The notes under the pieces are model-generated. The model was not told the DNA's origin, did not search any database, and saw only the letters and a list, made by a program, of their open reading frames with translations. A DNA stretch of 64,000 nucleotides, taken from the NCBI RefSeq assembly GCF_042675725.1, contig NZ_JBHTJN010000012.1:62001-126000 (forward strand), in the 5' to 3' direction. The DNA is from Seminibacterium arietis. GTDB lineage: Bacteria > Pseudomonadota > Gammaproteobacteria > Enterobacterales > Pasteurellaceae. The translations under genes were made by a program, and so were the position numbers. Position 1 is the first letter of the stretch. Each line of letters begins with the position of its first letter. Positions 45,336 through 55,079 of the stretch are shown one piece after another.

Positions 45336-45351
45336 TGTTACCTTGATCGCA
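45336..45351 (-). promoter_or_regulatory. CRP-like site of the Sxy-dependent type upstream of pckA
   Basis: On the minus strand the sequence TTTGCGATCAAGGTAACAG fits a CRP dyad with one half TGCGA instead of TGTGA (core TGCGATCAAGGTAACA). TGCGA is the signature of Sxy-dependent CRP-S sites in H. influenzae. It lies 73-88 bases upstream of the pckA ATG. CRP control of pckA is expected; the CRP-S type is not. Inference from one motif. Confidence 0.4.
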
Positions 45352-45521
45352 AATTTGAAAAAATATAAAAAATTATTTGAAATAAATACAGCCGTGTTCA
45401 ATAATTTGAATCCACATTACATAGTTTTGGTTGGTTAAGTATAAAGTGAAGGTTTTTGAGTTGAATCAGATGGATATGATTGCTGTTTTAGTCATATTGT
45501 GAGGCAACTTATTTATTTGTA

Positions 45522-45549
45522 AAAAGTGCGGTAATATTACCGCACTTTT
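45522..45549. terminator. Perfect 28-base palindrome of two uptake signals
   Basis: Two uptake signals in opposite orientation abut across AATATT, making a perfect palindrome whose arms are AAAAGTGCGGTAAT and its complement. It lies 7 bases after the hslO stop on the minus strand and has terminal T runs, so it can act as an intrinsic terminator for hslO. Confidence 0.8.
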
Positions 45550-45555
45550 AGTAGC

Positions 45556-46437
45556 TTACTCAGCATTCTCCTTTAAACGTTGAATACTTTGTTTATTGAA
45601 CACATAATGAGTACCACAACATTCACACTGCATATCAACACTATTATTGTGTTCAGCTAAAATTTGGTCGATTTCTTCATCTGAAAGCAATAATAATGCT
45701 GCACCTGATCGTTCTTGTGAGCAACCACAATTAAATTCAACAGATTGAGGTGGATAAATTTCTACTGTTTCCTCATGATATAAACGATAAAGCAACTCTT
45801 CTGCTGTTAAAGCAAATAGCTCTTCGTTTTTCACAGTAGCGGTTAAAGTTGTTAAATGTTCAAAATCTGTATCAGAATTTGAACTATCGGGCATAATCTG
45901 AAGTAACATTCCTGCAGCAACGGGCTGGTTTTCAAATTCGCCACTTCGAATAATAAGTTGAGTTCGCAATTGTTCTGAACGAATAAAATAATCTTCAAGA
46001 CATTCAGCTAATGTTGGTTTGTCTAATGCAATCACCCCTTGGTAACGTTCACCTTGAGTTGGAGAGATAGTAATTACTAATACTCCTTCGCAGATCATTT
46101 GATGCAAGCTCATTTGTTCATTAATTTCACCTTGCAAACGAGCTAATCCACGAATTTTTTGTTCATTAGTAGCGTTGATTAATGCTAATTTTAATGCACC
46201 TTCACCTTGAATTTGTAATGTGATGCTACCTTCAAATTTCAACGTTGCAGTTAATAAATTAGTTGCCACCATCATTTCGCCAAGTAATTTTTGTACTGGT
46301 TTGGGATAATGGTGAGTATTTAAAGTGTCAATAAAAGTTTGATTTAAACGCACCCACTCACCACGCACTGAATAATCTTTAAATAAAAAGCGATAAAGTT
46401 TATCGTTATCAGCGTCATTTTGTTGTAAATTTGTCAT
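45556..46437 (-). CDS. hslO: Redox-regulated chaperone Hsp33
   Basis: A holdase activated by oxidative unfolding. The zinc-binding redox switch at the C-terminus has Cys237-x-Cys239 and Cys271-x-x-Cys274. The 293-residue length and N-terminal DKLYRFLFKDYSVRGEWVRL are typical. It follows hslR and yrfG in the same direction, as in E. coli. Confidence 0.96.
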   Translation of the reverse strand: MTNLQQNDADNDKLYRFLFKDYSVRGEWVRLNQTFIDTLNTHHYPKPVQKLLGEMMVATNLLTATLKFEGSITLQIQGEGALKLALINATNEQKIRGLARLQGEINEQMSLHQMICEGVLVITISPTQGERYQGVIALDKPTLAECLEDYFIRSEQLRTQLIIRSGEFENQPVAAGMLLQIMPDSSNSDTDFEHLTTLTATVKNEELFALTAEELLYRLYHEETVEIYPPQSVEFNCGCSQERSGAALLLLSDEEIDQILAEHNNSVDMQCECCGTHYVFNKQSIQRLKENAE

Positions 46438-46495
46438 TTAGTATCCTATTTTTTAGAGAAATTAAATTTTAAGTAATTTAACTTATTATAGCTTA

Positions 46496-46903
46496 TTATT
46501 GATGCTTAAATTTGATTAAATCTCGTCGTTCTTTCTTAGTTGGACGACGATCAGGATGTGGCATAGAGAGAGCATTATTTTTTCTAGCTATTGCCATCCT
46601 TTCACGGTTTTCAATGCTTTTTTCAGTTTCTCGGTAAAGTAATTGAGCTTGAGCAGCACCTCTTCGCTGATCGGAAAGTGCGGTTACTTCTACTTCTTTT
46701 TCATCATTACCTTGTCGTAATTTAATCATTGCTCCCACTTCAACTTGTTTATTAGGTTTAGTGCGTTGATGATTATAATGTACCTTACCTCCATCTATCA
46801 TTTCTTTTGCAAGACTACGAGTTTTATAAAAACGTGCGGCCCATAACCACTTGTCTAAACGCACACCTTCATTTTTTTGGTCGTTTTTTTGTTGCTTAGT
46901 CAT
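46496..46903 (-). CDS. hslR: Ribosome-associated heat shock protein Hsp15
   Basis: A 135-residue S4-domain RNA-binding protein (VRLDKWLWAARFYKTRSLAKEMIDGGKVHYN) with a basic C-terminal tail. Hsp15 rescues stalled 50S subunits carrying nascent chains. It is three bases after yrfG and precedes hslO. Confidence 0.94.
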   Translation of the reverse strand: MTKQQKNDQKNEGVRLDKWLWAARFYKTRSLAKEMIDGGKVHYNHQRTKPNKQVEVGAMIKLRQGNDEKEVEVTALSDQRRGAAQAQLLYRETEKSIENRERMAIARKNNALSMPHPDRRPTKKERRDLIKFKHQ

Positions 46904-46906
46904 ATA

Positions 46907-47560
46907 TTACTCTATTAAAGTGCGGTAGTTTTTCACCCCAAAATGCCGTTCAAATAGTTTATCATTCGTTGTACTGTCGGGGTTTTCTACTCCAACAGTA
47001 TAAGCAATACCAAATAATTTCGCACTATCGAGAACTTTTTCCGTGTCGTCAATAAAACAAGTACGAAGAGGATCAAAATCATGTCGTTTTTGAAGATTAT
47101 GCCATAATGTTTGCTCTATTTTAGGGGCGTTAAAATCATGAGACGAAAGTAATAGATCAAAATATGTGGCTAAATCACAATTATCCATTTTTACTTTTAA
47201 ACTAAAAGGGTGGCTATCGGTTAGTAAGATAAGAGTCTTGCCCATATTGCGTAGTTGTTGTAAAAAGTATGGTACATCTGACCGCACTTTTGTCATTGAA
47301 CCCTGCTCTTGAAGTAATTTACGTAAAGGTAAATCAAACTTTTTTGCCCAAAAATCAATACTATACCAATCCATGCTATGTTCTATAGCATCGTATTGCT
47401 GTTTTAATTTTATGCGACAAGAGTCAATATGCAAATTGTATTTTTTTGCATAAGCCTCTGGTACGGTGTTTCGCCAAAAATGATGGTCAAAATAAAGATC
47501 AATCAAAGTACCGTCTAAATCTAAAATAACAGTATCTACTTGTTGCCAATTTATTTTCAT
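46907..47560 (-). CDS. yrfG: GMP/IMP nucleotidase YrfG (HAD family)
   Basis: A HAD-superfamily hydrolase of 217 residues, with motif I VILDLDGTLIDLYFD, motif II TLILLTDSHP and motif III-IV CFIDDTEKVLDSA. E. coli YrfG dephosphorylates GMP and IMP. It is divergent from nudE and first in the yrfG-hslR-hslO run. Its 5' end is close to the nudE promoter. Confidence 0.9.
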   Translation of the reverse strand: MKINWQQVDTVILDLDGTLIDLYFDHHFWRNTVPEAYAKKYNLHIDSCRIKLKQQYDAIEHSMDWYSIDFWAKKFDLPLRKLLQEQGSMTKVRSDVPYFLQQLRNMGKTLILLTDSHPFSLKVKMDNCDLATYFDLLLSSHDFNAPKIEQTLWHNLQKRHDFDPLRTCFIDDTEKVLDSAKLFGIAYTVGVENPDSTTNDKLFERHFGVKNYRTLIE

Positions 47561-47631
47561 TTTATTTTTCCATTCTCGTACTCTTCACTTTATGTTATCG
47601 TTATTCGGTTAATTTGTAAAAGAGGTCATTT

Positions 47632-48198
47632 ATGCAAGCATTGAAAAAACCAAAAATTTTATCTATTTCGAAACTTGTCAAAACTCGTATTTTTGAAATT
47701 GAAGCTGTGCAATTAGAGTTTTCTAATGGTCAACAGCGAACTTATGAACGGATTAATCCTAATAGTCGTGATGCTGTGATGATTTTACCAATTGATGGCG
47801 AAAATTTGCTTATGATTAGAGAGTATGCAGTAGGTACAGAAAATTATGAGCTTGGCTTTCCAAAAGGATTAATGGATCTTGGTGAAACACCAGAGCAGAG
47901 TGCAAATAGAGAATTAAAAGAAGAAATTGGATTAGGAGCAAAATCATTTATTCATTTGCGTACAGTAATTAGTTCACCATCTTATATGAATAATCCTATG
48001 CACATTTTTATTGCTAGGGATTTTTATTCTTGCAAATTAGAAGGAGATGAGCCTGAGCCATTACAATTAGTTAAATTTCCTTTAGAGAAAATTGATGAAC
48101 TGCTTAAACAACCTAATTTTAATGAGGCTCGTAATTTAACCGCACTTTATTGTTTAAGAGATTATTTGACTAATAGTGTAGATAATATGAAGGTATAA
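47632..48198 (+). CDS. nudE: ADP compounds hydrolase NudE
   Basis: A Nudix hydrolase of 188 residues that degrades ADP-ribose, NADH and diadenosine polyphosphates. The Nudix box GLMDLGETPEQSANRELKEE continues IGL and is complete, including the metal-binding glutamates. GAGG precedes the ATG. Divergent from yrfG, the conserved arrangement. Confidence 0.93.
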   Translation: MQALKKPKILSISKLVKTRIFEIEAVQLEFSNGQQRTYERINPNSRDAVMILPIDGENLLMIREYAVGTENYELGFPKGLMDLGETPEQSANRELKEEIGLGAKSFIHLRTVISSPSYMNNPMHIFIARDFYSCKLEGDEPEPLQLVKFPLEKIDELLKQPNFNEARNLTALYCLRDYLTNSVDNMKV

Positions 48199-48286
48199 AT
48201 TTTGCTTAAACTCTAAATTACTTTTACCTCTTGTACCAAAACTGGTGTAAAATTAGACTAAATTATAAATAGTCATAGGTATATTT

Positions 48287-50311
48287 ATGCAAAAATCTAT
48301 TTTAGTACCAACTCTACCAGAGCTTACATTTAGAGGAATGTTGCTAGGCGCATTAATCACAGTTGTATTTACCGCTTCGAATGTTTATCTGGGGTTAAAA
48401 GTAGGATTAACATTTGCTTCTTCTATTCCTGCTGCCGTTATTTCAATGGCTGTGCTAAAAATGTTTTCTAATTCAAATATCTTAGAAAATAATATGGTAC
48501 AGACGCAGGCTTCATCAGCAGGAACATTGTCTTCAGTTATTTTTGTGATTCCTGGTTTATTAATGATGGGATATTGGCAACATTTTCCATTCTTACAAAC
48601 ATTACTTATTTGTACCGCTGGAGGGATTTTAGGTGTAGTGTTTACAATTCCATTACGTAATGTCATGGTAGTGAGAACTGATCTTCCTTATCCTGAAGGT
48701 GTTGCGGCTGCAGAGATCTTAAAGGCAGGTAGTCATCAAAAAGGTAAAAGTAGTGAAAGTGGAATTAAGGAAATTGCGGTAGGTGGTATTATCGCTGCGA
48801 TAGTGAGTTTTTTGACTAATGGATTGCGTGTAGTTGCTGATAGTGCAAGTTTGTGGTTGAAAGGTGGTTCTGCTGTATTTCAAATTCCAATAGGATTTTC
48901 TCTTGCTCTACTAGGAGCAGGATATTTAGTTGGCATTCTAGGTGGTTTAGCTATTTTACTTGGGATTTTTCTTACTTGGGGAGTTGCGGTACCTTATTTT
49001 ACGGCAACATTCTCTATGCCTATTGATGCGGACATCGCAAGCTATGCAATAGAAATTTGGAAAACGAAAGTAAGATTTATTGGGGTTGGCACTATTGGTA
49101 CCGCGGCTATTTGGACACTATTAATATTAATGAAATCTCTTTTACAAGGTATGGCACAATCTTTTCGAACCTTGAAAGATCCATCTTATCGTAGCACAGA
49201 CAAAACAGAATTGGATTTATCCCCCAAAACGATGATTTACATTGTAATAGCGTCTGTTTTAATGATTGCTTTAGCTCTGTATAATTTTGTTGAACAAGCG
49301 CCAATTTCTTCCACTACAGCGGTATTGCTTATTACAGTCTGTACTCTACTTTCTGTATTTATTGGCTTTTTTGTTGCTGCTGCCTGTGGTTATATGGCTG
49401 GATTAGTTGGTTCATCTTCTAGTCCAATTTCAGGTATTGGTATTATTTCTGTTGTCGTAATTTCACTTACTCTCATGGTTGTCGGAAAAGTAACAGGTTT
49501 AGTAGATGGTGCTGAAGGTCAGCAGTTTTTAACTGCACTTACTATTTTTTCTGGTTCTATTGTGGTGAGTACAGCAGCAATTTCAAATGATAACTTACAG
49601 GATTTAAAGACAGGCTTTTTGATTAAGGCAACTCCTTGGCGACAACAAGTAGCCTTGATTATCGGTTGTATTGTTGGTGCGTTAGTTATTGCTCCAGTAT
49701 TAGAGATTTTATATCATGCTTACGGTTTTAGCGGTGCGATGCCTCGTCCTGATATGGATGCTTCACAAGCTCTTTCTGCTCCACAAGCAACGTTGATGAC
49801 AACGATTGCAAAAGGGATTTTTTCTGAAAATTTAGAGTGGAACTATATTTTCATGGGCATTGGATTGAGTTTAATATTAATTTGTTTTGATTTAATTTTG
49901 AAAAAAGTGAGTAAAAATCGTTTTGCTTTACCTGCACTAGCAGTTGGCATGGGAATTTATTTACCGCCATCGGTGAATATTCCTATTGTAATTGGTGCAA
50001 TATTAGCATGGCTAATTAATCGTCATCTTAATTCTTTTGCAAAAAATAACGGAAAAAATAGCACTGAAATTAAGGCGAAAGCTGAACGTAATGGCACGCT
50101 GTTTGCGGCTGGTTTAATTGTCGGTGAAAGTTTAATTGGTGTTGTTTTAGCATTTATTATTGCAGCTTCTGTGACATCTGGTGGCTCTGACGCTCCTTTA
50201 GCATTAAATTTACAAAACTGGGATAATATTGCTGAAATACTTGGACTATTTATTTTTGTTGTTGGTATAGGGATTTTTGCATTACGTGTTTTACGAGCAA
50301 AATCTGATTGA
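48287..50311 (+). CDS. OPT-family oligopeptide or metal-chelate transporter
   Basis: A 674-residue membrane protein with about 15-16 helices. The start ELTFRGMLLGALITVVFTAS, then NVYLGLKVGLTFASSIPAAV is the bacterial OPT signature, and YPEGVAAAEILKAG and ASAGTLSS are also typical. OPT proteins move small peptides or iron-chelates with protons. Homologous to HI0561 of H. influenzae. The substrate cannot be read from sequence. Confidence 0.9.
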   Translation: MQKSILVPTLPELTFRGMLLGALITVVFTASNVYLGLKVGLTFASSIPAAVISMAVLKMFSNSNILENNMVQTQASSAGTLSSVIFVIPGLLMMGYWQHFPFLQTLLICTAGGILGVVFTIPLRNVMVVRTDLPYPEGVAAAEILKAGSHQKGKSSESGIKEIAVGGIIAAIVSFLTNGLRVVADSASLWLKGGSAVFQIPIGFSLALLGAGYLVGILGGLAILLGIFLTWGVAVPYFTATFSMPIDADIASYAIEIWKTKVRFIGVGTIGTAAIWTLLILMKSLLQGMAQSFRTLKDPSYRSTDKTELDLSPKTMIYIVIASVLMIALALYNFVEQAPISSTTAVLLITVCTLLSVFIGFFVAAACGYMAGLVGSSSSPISGIGIISVVVISLTLMVVGKVTGLVDGAEGQQFLTALTIFSGSIVVSTAAISNDNLQDLKTGFLIKATPWRQQVALIIGCIVGALVIAPVLEILYHAYGFSGAMPRPDMDASQALSAPQATLMTTIAKGIFSENLEWNYIFMGIGLSLILICFDLILKKVSKNRFALPALAVGMGIYLPPSVNIPIVIGAILAWLINRHLNSFAKNNGKNSTEIKAKAERNGTLFAAGLIVGESLIGVVLAFIIAASVTSGGSDAPLALNLQNWDNIAEILGLFIFVVGIGIFALRVLRAKSD

Positions 50312-50382
50312 TTGTAAAAGTGCGGATTAATCTCGCATTTTTCCTTTGTATAATAAATTGTAACTATTCTTTAGGAATTGCT

Positions 50383-51192
50383 GTGTTATTAAAACCAAAT
50401 TTTCTACTATCTGTGCTGAAAATAGCTGAGCAAGCGGGTGAGTATTTAAATCACTTTTATGCTAGAAAGCTACAGATACGAAAAAAATTAGATAATACTC
50501 CTGTTACTGAAGCTGATTTATTTATTAGCCAATTTTTAATACAAAAATTAAGTAATCTTACTCCAAAAATTCCAATTTTATCAGAAGAGAGTAGCTATAT
50601 TTCACTGAAAGAGAGGGAGGGTTGGAAAACTTATTGGCTGATAGATCCTTTAGATGGTACACAACAATTTATTAATCGAACAGGACAATTTGCAGTGATG
50701 ATCTCATTAATTCAAGATCATCGTCCCGTTTTGGGCATTATTCATTGTCCAATTCAACAACTTACTTATTATGCTATACAAGGACAGGGTTCATATAAGC
50801 AAAGTAATCTAAAACTAATCAAATTGTCACCGCACTTTATTGATTTTGAGCGTCCGATTCGTATTGCAGTAGGTTCAACTAAAGCTGAACATAAAGTGCG
50901 GTTAATTTTAAATCCAAATTACTCGTATGATTTTCATATCTGTGGGGCTAGTGGTTTGAAAGGTTGTTTAGTAGCAGAAGGTGTTGTTGATTGCTATGTA
51001 CGAATAGGTGAAACTGGGGAATGGGATACCGCTGCCGCAGAAATTATTTTAACTGAAATAGGAGGCGGTATTTTTGATTCTCATTTTCAGCCATTAACTT
51101 ACAATCAACGAAACTCATTAATTAATCCTGATTTTGTGATGGTTGGTTATTCACAATTGGACTGGCGTAAAATCTTTCAATTTAATTTATGA
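50383..51192 (+). CDS. cysQ: 3'(2'),5'-bisphosphate nucleotidase CysQ
   Basis: A lithium-sensitive magnesium phosphatase that removes PAP formed during sulphate assimilation. The 269 residues carry LIDPLDGTQQFINR and EWDTAAAEIILTEIGG, the two metal-site signatures of the inositol monophosphatase family. The likely start is GTG 50383 preceded by TAGGA; the longer in-frame N-terminus beginning near the OPT stop is not like the family. Two uptake signals lie inside. It comes just before the pentose phosphate genes. Confidence 0.88.
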   Translation: MLLKPNFLLSVLKIAEQAGEYLNHFYARKLQIRKKLDNTPVTEADLFISQFLIQKLSNLTPKIPILSEESSYISLKEREGWKTYWLIDPLDGTQQFINRTGQFAVMISLIQDHRPVLGIIHCPIQQLTYYAIQGQGSYKQSNLKLIKLSPHFIDFERPIRIAVGSTKAEHKVRLILNPNYSYDFHICGASGLKGCLVAEGVVDCYVRIGETGEWDTAAAEIILTEIGGGIFDSHFQPLTYNQRNSLINPDFVMVGYSQLDWRKIFQFNL

Positions 51193-51258
51193 TAACTATT
51201 AGCAATTTTTATTATTTAAGCATATTATTTAATTCTTTATACTTCGGAATAGCAAACT

Positions 51259-52746
51259 ATGAATGCAAACACAGAAAATAATTGTATCGTGATTTTCGGA
51301 GCTTCGGGTGATTTAACTTATCGCAAATTAATTCCTGCTCTATATAATTTATATAAAATTGGTCGCTTAACAGAGCATTTTTCAGTTTTAGGCGTGGCTA
51401 GAACTGAATTAGCTGATGCAGATTTTCGTCAAAAAATGCGAGATGCATTGATTAAAAATGAAAAAGCCTCAGGTCAAATTTTAGAGGATTTTTGTAGTCA
51501 TTTATATTATCAAGCGATTAATACTCGTGATGCGAAAGATTACGGAAAATTAGTACCTCGTTTAGATGAACTACATGATAAATACTGTACGAATGGTAAC
51601 ACGTTATACTATATGTCAACGCCTCCCAGCTTGTATGGAGTTATCCCAGAGTGTTTAGCAGCTCATGGATTAAATACTGAGGAACAGGGCTGGAAGCGTA
51701 TTATTGTAGAGAAACCTTTTGGTTATGATATTAAAACAGCAGAATCGCTTGATGTACAAATTCATCGTTTTTTTGAAGAACACCAAATTTATCGAATAGA
51801 TCACTATTTAGGTAAAGAAACTGTACAGAATTTACTTGTTTTACGCTTTTCTAATGGCTTTTTTGAGCCGCTATGGAATCGTAATTATATTGATTATGTA
51901 GAAATCACAGGAGCAGAAGAAATAGGCGTTGAACAACGAGGTGGTTATTACGATGGTTCTGGTGCTATGCGAGATATGTTCCAAAATCATTTATTGCAAG
52001 TGTTAGCGATGGTTGCGATGGAACCTCCAGCTATTATTAATGCCGATTCTATGCGTGATGAAGTAGCAAAAGTACTATATTGCTTACATCCTCTCAGTAA
52101 TGATGATGTGAAAAATAATTTAGTTTTGGGGCAATATACTAGTGCAGAAATTAATGGAGAACGTGTAAAAAGTTATATTCAAGAAGAGGGTGTGCCTGCA
52201 GATTCTAATACTGAAACTTATATGGCATTGCGTTGTGAAATTGATAACTGGCGTTGGGCTGGTGTGCCTTTCTATATTCGCACAGGTAAACGCTTAGCTA
52301 CTCGTGTTACTGAAGTAGTTATTCATTTTAAAACAACTCCTCATCCTGTATTTAGTCAAAATGCTCCTGAAAATAAATTGATTATTCGTATTCAACCCGA
52401 TGAAGGCATTTCAACTCGTTTTGGTTTAAAAAAACCAGGTGCGGGGTTTGAAGCTAAAGAAGTGTCAATGGATTTTTGTTATTCTGATTTAGCTACATCT
52501 AGTTTGTTAACTGCTTATGAGCGTTTGTTGTTGGACGCGATGAAAGGTGATGCAACATTATTTGCTCGTACGGATGCAGTACACGCTTGTTGGAAATTTG
52601 TTCAACCTATTTTAAATTACAAAGCCTCCCAAGGACGAGTTTATGAATATGAAGCAGGTAGTTGGGGACCTACTGAAGCGGATAAATTGATAGCAAAAAC
52701 AGGGCGTGTGTGGCGTAAGCCATCAGGTTCGAGAGGAAAGAAATAA
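51259..52746 (+). CDS. zwf: Glucose-6-phosphate 1-dehydrogenase
   Basis: First step of the oxidative pentose phosphate pathway, producing NADPH. The NADP motif GASGDLTYRKLIPAL is near residue 14 and the active-site RIDHYLGKETVQN is near residue 178. The 495 residues are full length. It overlaps pgl by one base (TAATG). Confidence 0.97.
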   Translation: MNANTENNCIVIFGASGDLTYRKLIPALYNLYKIGRLTEHFSVLGVARTELADADFRQKMRDALIKNEKASGQILEDFCSHLYYQAINTRDAKDYGKLVPRLDELHDKYCTNGNTLYYMSTPPSLYGVIPECLAAHGLNTEEQGWKRIIVEKPFGYDIKTAESLDVQIHRFFEEHQIYRIDHYLGKETVQNLLVLRFSNGFFEPLWNRNYIDYVEITGAEEIGVEQRGGYYDGSGAMRDMFQNHLLQVLAMVAMEPPAIINADSMRDEVAKVLYCLHPLSNDDVKNNLVLGQYTSAEINGERVKSYIQEEGVPADSNTETYMALRCEIDNWRWAGVPFYIRTGKRLATRVTEVVIHFKTTPHPVFSQNAPENKLIIRIQPDEGISTRFGLKKPGAGFEAKEVSMDFCYSDLATSSLLTAYERLLLDAMKGDATLFARTDAVHACWKFVQPILNYKASQGRVYEYEAGSWGPTEADKLIAKTGRVWRKPSGSRGKK

Positions 52747-53462
52747 TGAATTGCCTTATATTTAATGATGCTGAAAGTGCGGTACAGAAAATTGCAAAAG
52801 AGTTTGTAGAGTATAGTTTGCAAAATCGACCTGTGCATATTTCGCTTTCAGGCGGTAGCACCCCCAAGCTATTGTTTAAAACTTTAGCAACCTCACCATT
52901 TAAAACAGAAGTGCATTGGGAAAATTTGCACTTTTGGTGGGGGGACGAGCGAATGGTTGAGCCAGAAAATCCTGAGAGCAACTATGGGGAAGTAAAAAAG
53001 CTTCTGTTTGATCATATCAAGATTCCTTCACAAAATATTCATCGCATTCGTGGTGAGCAGCCTGTTGAATTAGAATTACAACGCTTTGAGCGAGAAATAA
53101 GGAAAGTTGTACCGAATCAAGTTTTTGATTGGATTATTTTGGGAATGGGAACAGATGGGCATACAGCTTCATTATTTCCTTATCAAACAAATTTTAACGA
53201 TAACAATTTAGCCGTAATTGCAGCACACCCCGATAGTGGGCAACTTCGTATTTCCAAAACGGCTCATTTAATTGAGCAATCCAAACGTATTACGTATTTA
53301 GTTACTGGAGCGGGAAAAGCAGAAATTTTGAAAGAAATTTACACTGAATCTGCAGAAAATTTACCTTATCCCGCCGCTAAAATTCAGTCTAAAGAAGGTA
53401 TAACAGAGTGGTTTTTGGATAAAGATGCTGCTAATTTATTAGAGATAAATTCAACTTTTTAG
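52746..53462 (+). CDS. pgl: 6-phosphogluconolactonase
   Basis: Hydrolyses 6-phosphogluconolactone to 6-phosphogluconate, the second step. The DevB-type protein of 238 residues has HISLSGGSTPKLL, WWGDERMV, NYGEVKKLL and GMGTDGHTASLFP. Its start overlaps the zwf stop, so translation is coupled, and gnd follows 102 bases later. The three genes encode the entire oxidative branch. Confidence 0.96.
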   Translation: MNCLIFNDAESAVQKIAKEFVEYSLQNRPVHISLSGGSTPKLLFKTLATSPFKTEVHWENLHFWWGDERMVEPENPESNYGEVKKLLFDHIKIPSQNIHRIRGEQPVELELQRFEREIRKVVPNQVFDWIILGMGTDGHTASLFPYQTNFNDNNLAVIAAHPDSGQLRISKTAHLIEQSKRITYLVTGAGKAEILKEIYTESAENLPYPAAKIQSKEGITEWFLDKDAANLLEINSTF

Positions 53463-53564
53463 GAAAATAGCTATTAAACGATCCTATTGCTGAATAGAAG
53501 TTTTATTTCAATACAATGATTGTTGAAAATTAATTAATAAAATTAAACACTTAGTGGAGTTAAC

Positions 53565-55019
53565 ATGACAAAAAAAGGTGATATTGGTGTAATCGGTTTA
53601 GCTGTAATGGGGCAAAATCTGATTTTAAATATGAATGATCATGGTTTTAAAGTAGTTGCTTATAATCGCACTACTTCTAAAGTTGATGAGTTTTTACAAG
53701 GTTCAGCAAAAGGCACTGATATTATTGGAGCATATTCTATTGAAGATCTTGTTTCAAAATTAGAAAAACCACGTAAAGTGATGTTGATGGTGCGAGCTGG
53801 TGAGGTAGTAGATCAATTTATTGAGTCATTGTTACCGCACTTGGAGCAAGGCGATATTATCATTGATGGTGGGAATTCAAATTACCCAGATACCAATCGT
53901 CGTGTAAAAGCTTTAGCTGATAAAGGAATTCGTTTTGTAGGTGCTGGAGTTTCAGGTGGTGAGGAAGGTGCGAGACATGGACCTTCTATTATGCCAGGTG
54001 GTAATGAAGAAGCATGGCAGTATGTTAAACCAATCTTGCAAGCTATCTCAGCCAAAACAGATAAAGGTGAACCTTGCTGTGACTGGGTTGGGAAAGAAGG
54101 TGCGGGGCATTTTGTTAAGATGGTTCACAATGGTATTGAATATGGAGATATGCAGTTAATTTGTGAAGCTTATCAATTTATGAAAGATGGCTTAGGTTTG
54201 AGTTATGATGAAATGCAACAAATATTCAGTGATTGGAAAAAAACTGAACTTGATAGCTATTTAATTGATATTACAGCAGATATTCTTGGTTACAAAGATA
54301 CTGATAATAAACCTCTAGTAGAGAATATTTTAGATACAGCTGGGCAAAAAGGCACTGGAAAATGGACTGGTATTAATGCTCTTGATTTTGGTATTCCGTT
54401 AACACTGATTACTGAATCTGTATTTGCACGTTGTGTTTCTTCATTTAAAGATCAACGTATTCAAGCATCAAAATTGTTTAATAAAACTATCGCTAAAGTT
54501 GATGGAGATAAAAAACAGTGGATCGAAGCTGTTCGCCAAGCTTTGTTAGCATCGAAAATTATTTCATATGCACAAGGTTTCATGTTGATTCGGGAGGCTT
54601 CAGAAAACTTTGATTGGAATATTGACTATGGAGCAACCGCACTTTTATGGCGTGAAGGATGTATTATTCGAAGTCGTTTCTTAGGTAATATTCGAGATGC
54701 TTATGAGAATAATCCTGACTTAGTGTTTTTAGGTGCTGATCCATATTTCAAAAATATTTTGCAAAATGCACTAGCAGATTGGCGTAAAGTAGTTGCAAAA
54801 TCTATTGAAATTGGTATCCCTATGCCTTGTATGGCATCAGCGATTACTTTCTTAGATGGTTATACTTCTGAGAAATTGCCAGCTAATTTGTTACAAGCAC
54901 AGCGTGACTATTTTGGGGCACACACTTATGAGCGTGTTGATAGACCACGTGGTGAATTTTTCCACACTAACTGGACAGGTCGTGGTGGTAATGCTGCTTC
55001 AACGACCTATGATGTGTAA
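53565..55019 (+). CDS. gnd: 6-phosphogluconate dehydrogenase, decarboxylating
   Basis: Third step of the oxidative branch, giving ribulose-5-phosphate, CO2 and NADPH. The 484 residues have the Rossmann motif GVIGLAVMGQNLILNMND, GGNSNYPDT, GVSGGEEGARHGPSIMPGG and the active-site KMVHNGIEYGDMQLI. It ends at TAA 55019, followed by a hairpin built from two uptake signals. Confidence 0.98.
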   Translation: MTKKGDIGVIGLAVMGQNLILNMNDHGFKVVAYNRTTSKVDEFLQGSAKGTDIIGAYSIEDLVSKLEKPRKVMLMVRAGEVVDQFIESLLPHLEQGDIIIDGGNSNYPDTNRRVKALADKGIRFVGAGVSGGEEGARHGPSIMPGGNEEAWQYVKPILQAISAKTDKGEPCCDWVGKEGAGHFVKMVHNGIEYGDMQLICEAYQFMKDGLGLSYDEMQQIFSDWKKTELDSYLIDITADILGYKDTDNKPLVENILDTAGQKGTGKWTGINALDFGIPLTLITESVFARCVSSFKDQRIQASKLFNKTIAKVDGDKKQWIEAVRQALLASKIISYAQGFMLIREASENFDWNIDYGATALLWREGCIIRSRFLGNIRDAYENNPDLVFLGADPYFKNILQNALADWRKVVAKSIEIGIPMPCMASAITFLDGYTSEKLPANLLQAQRDYFGAHTYERVDRPRGEFFHTNWTGRGGNAASTTYDV

Positions 55020-55027
55020 ATAATAAT

Positions 55028-55057
55028 GAAAAGTGCGGTTATTCCTACCGCACTTTC
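55028..55057 (+). terminator. Terminator after gnd made of two opposed uptake signals
   Basis: AAAGTGCGGT (55030-55039) and ACCGCACTTT (55047-55056) form a 10-base stem with a loop of 7 bases, nine bases after gnd. It separates gnd from the DUF406 gene, which begins 23 bases later. Confidence 0.8.
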
Positions 55058-55079
55058 TTATTGTAGCGAGGATAACATA

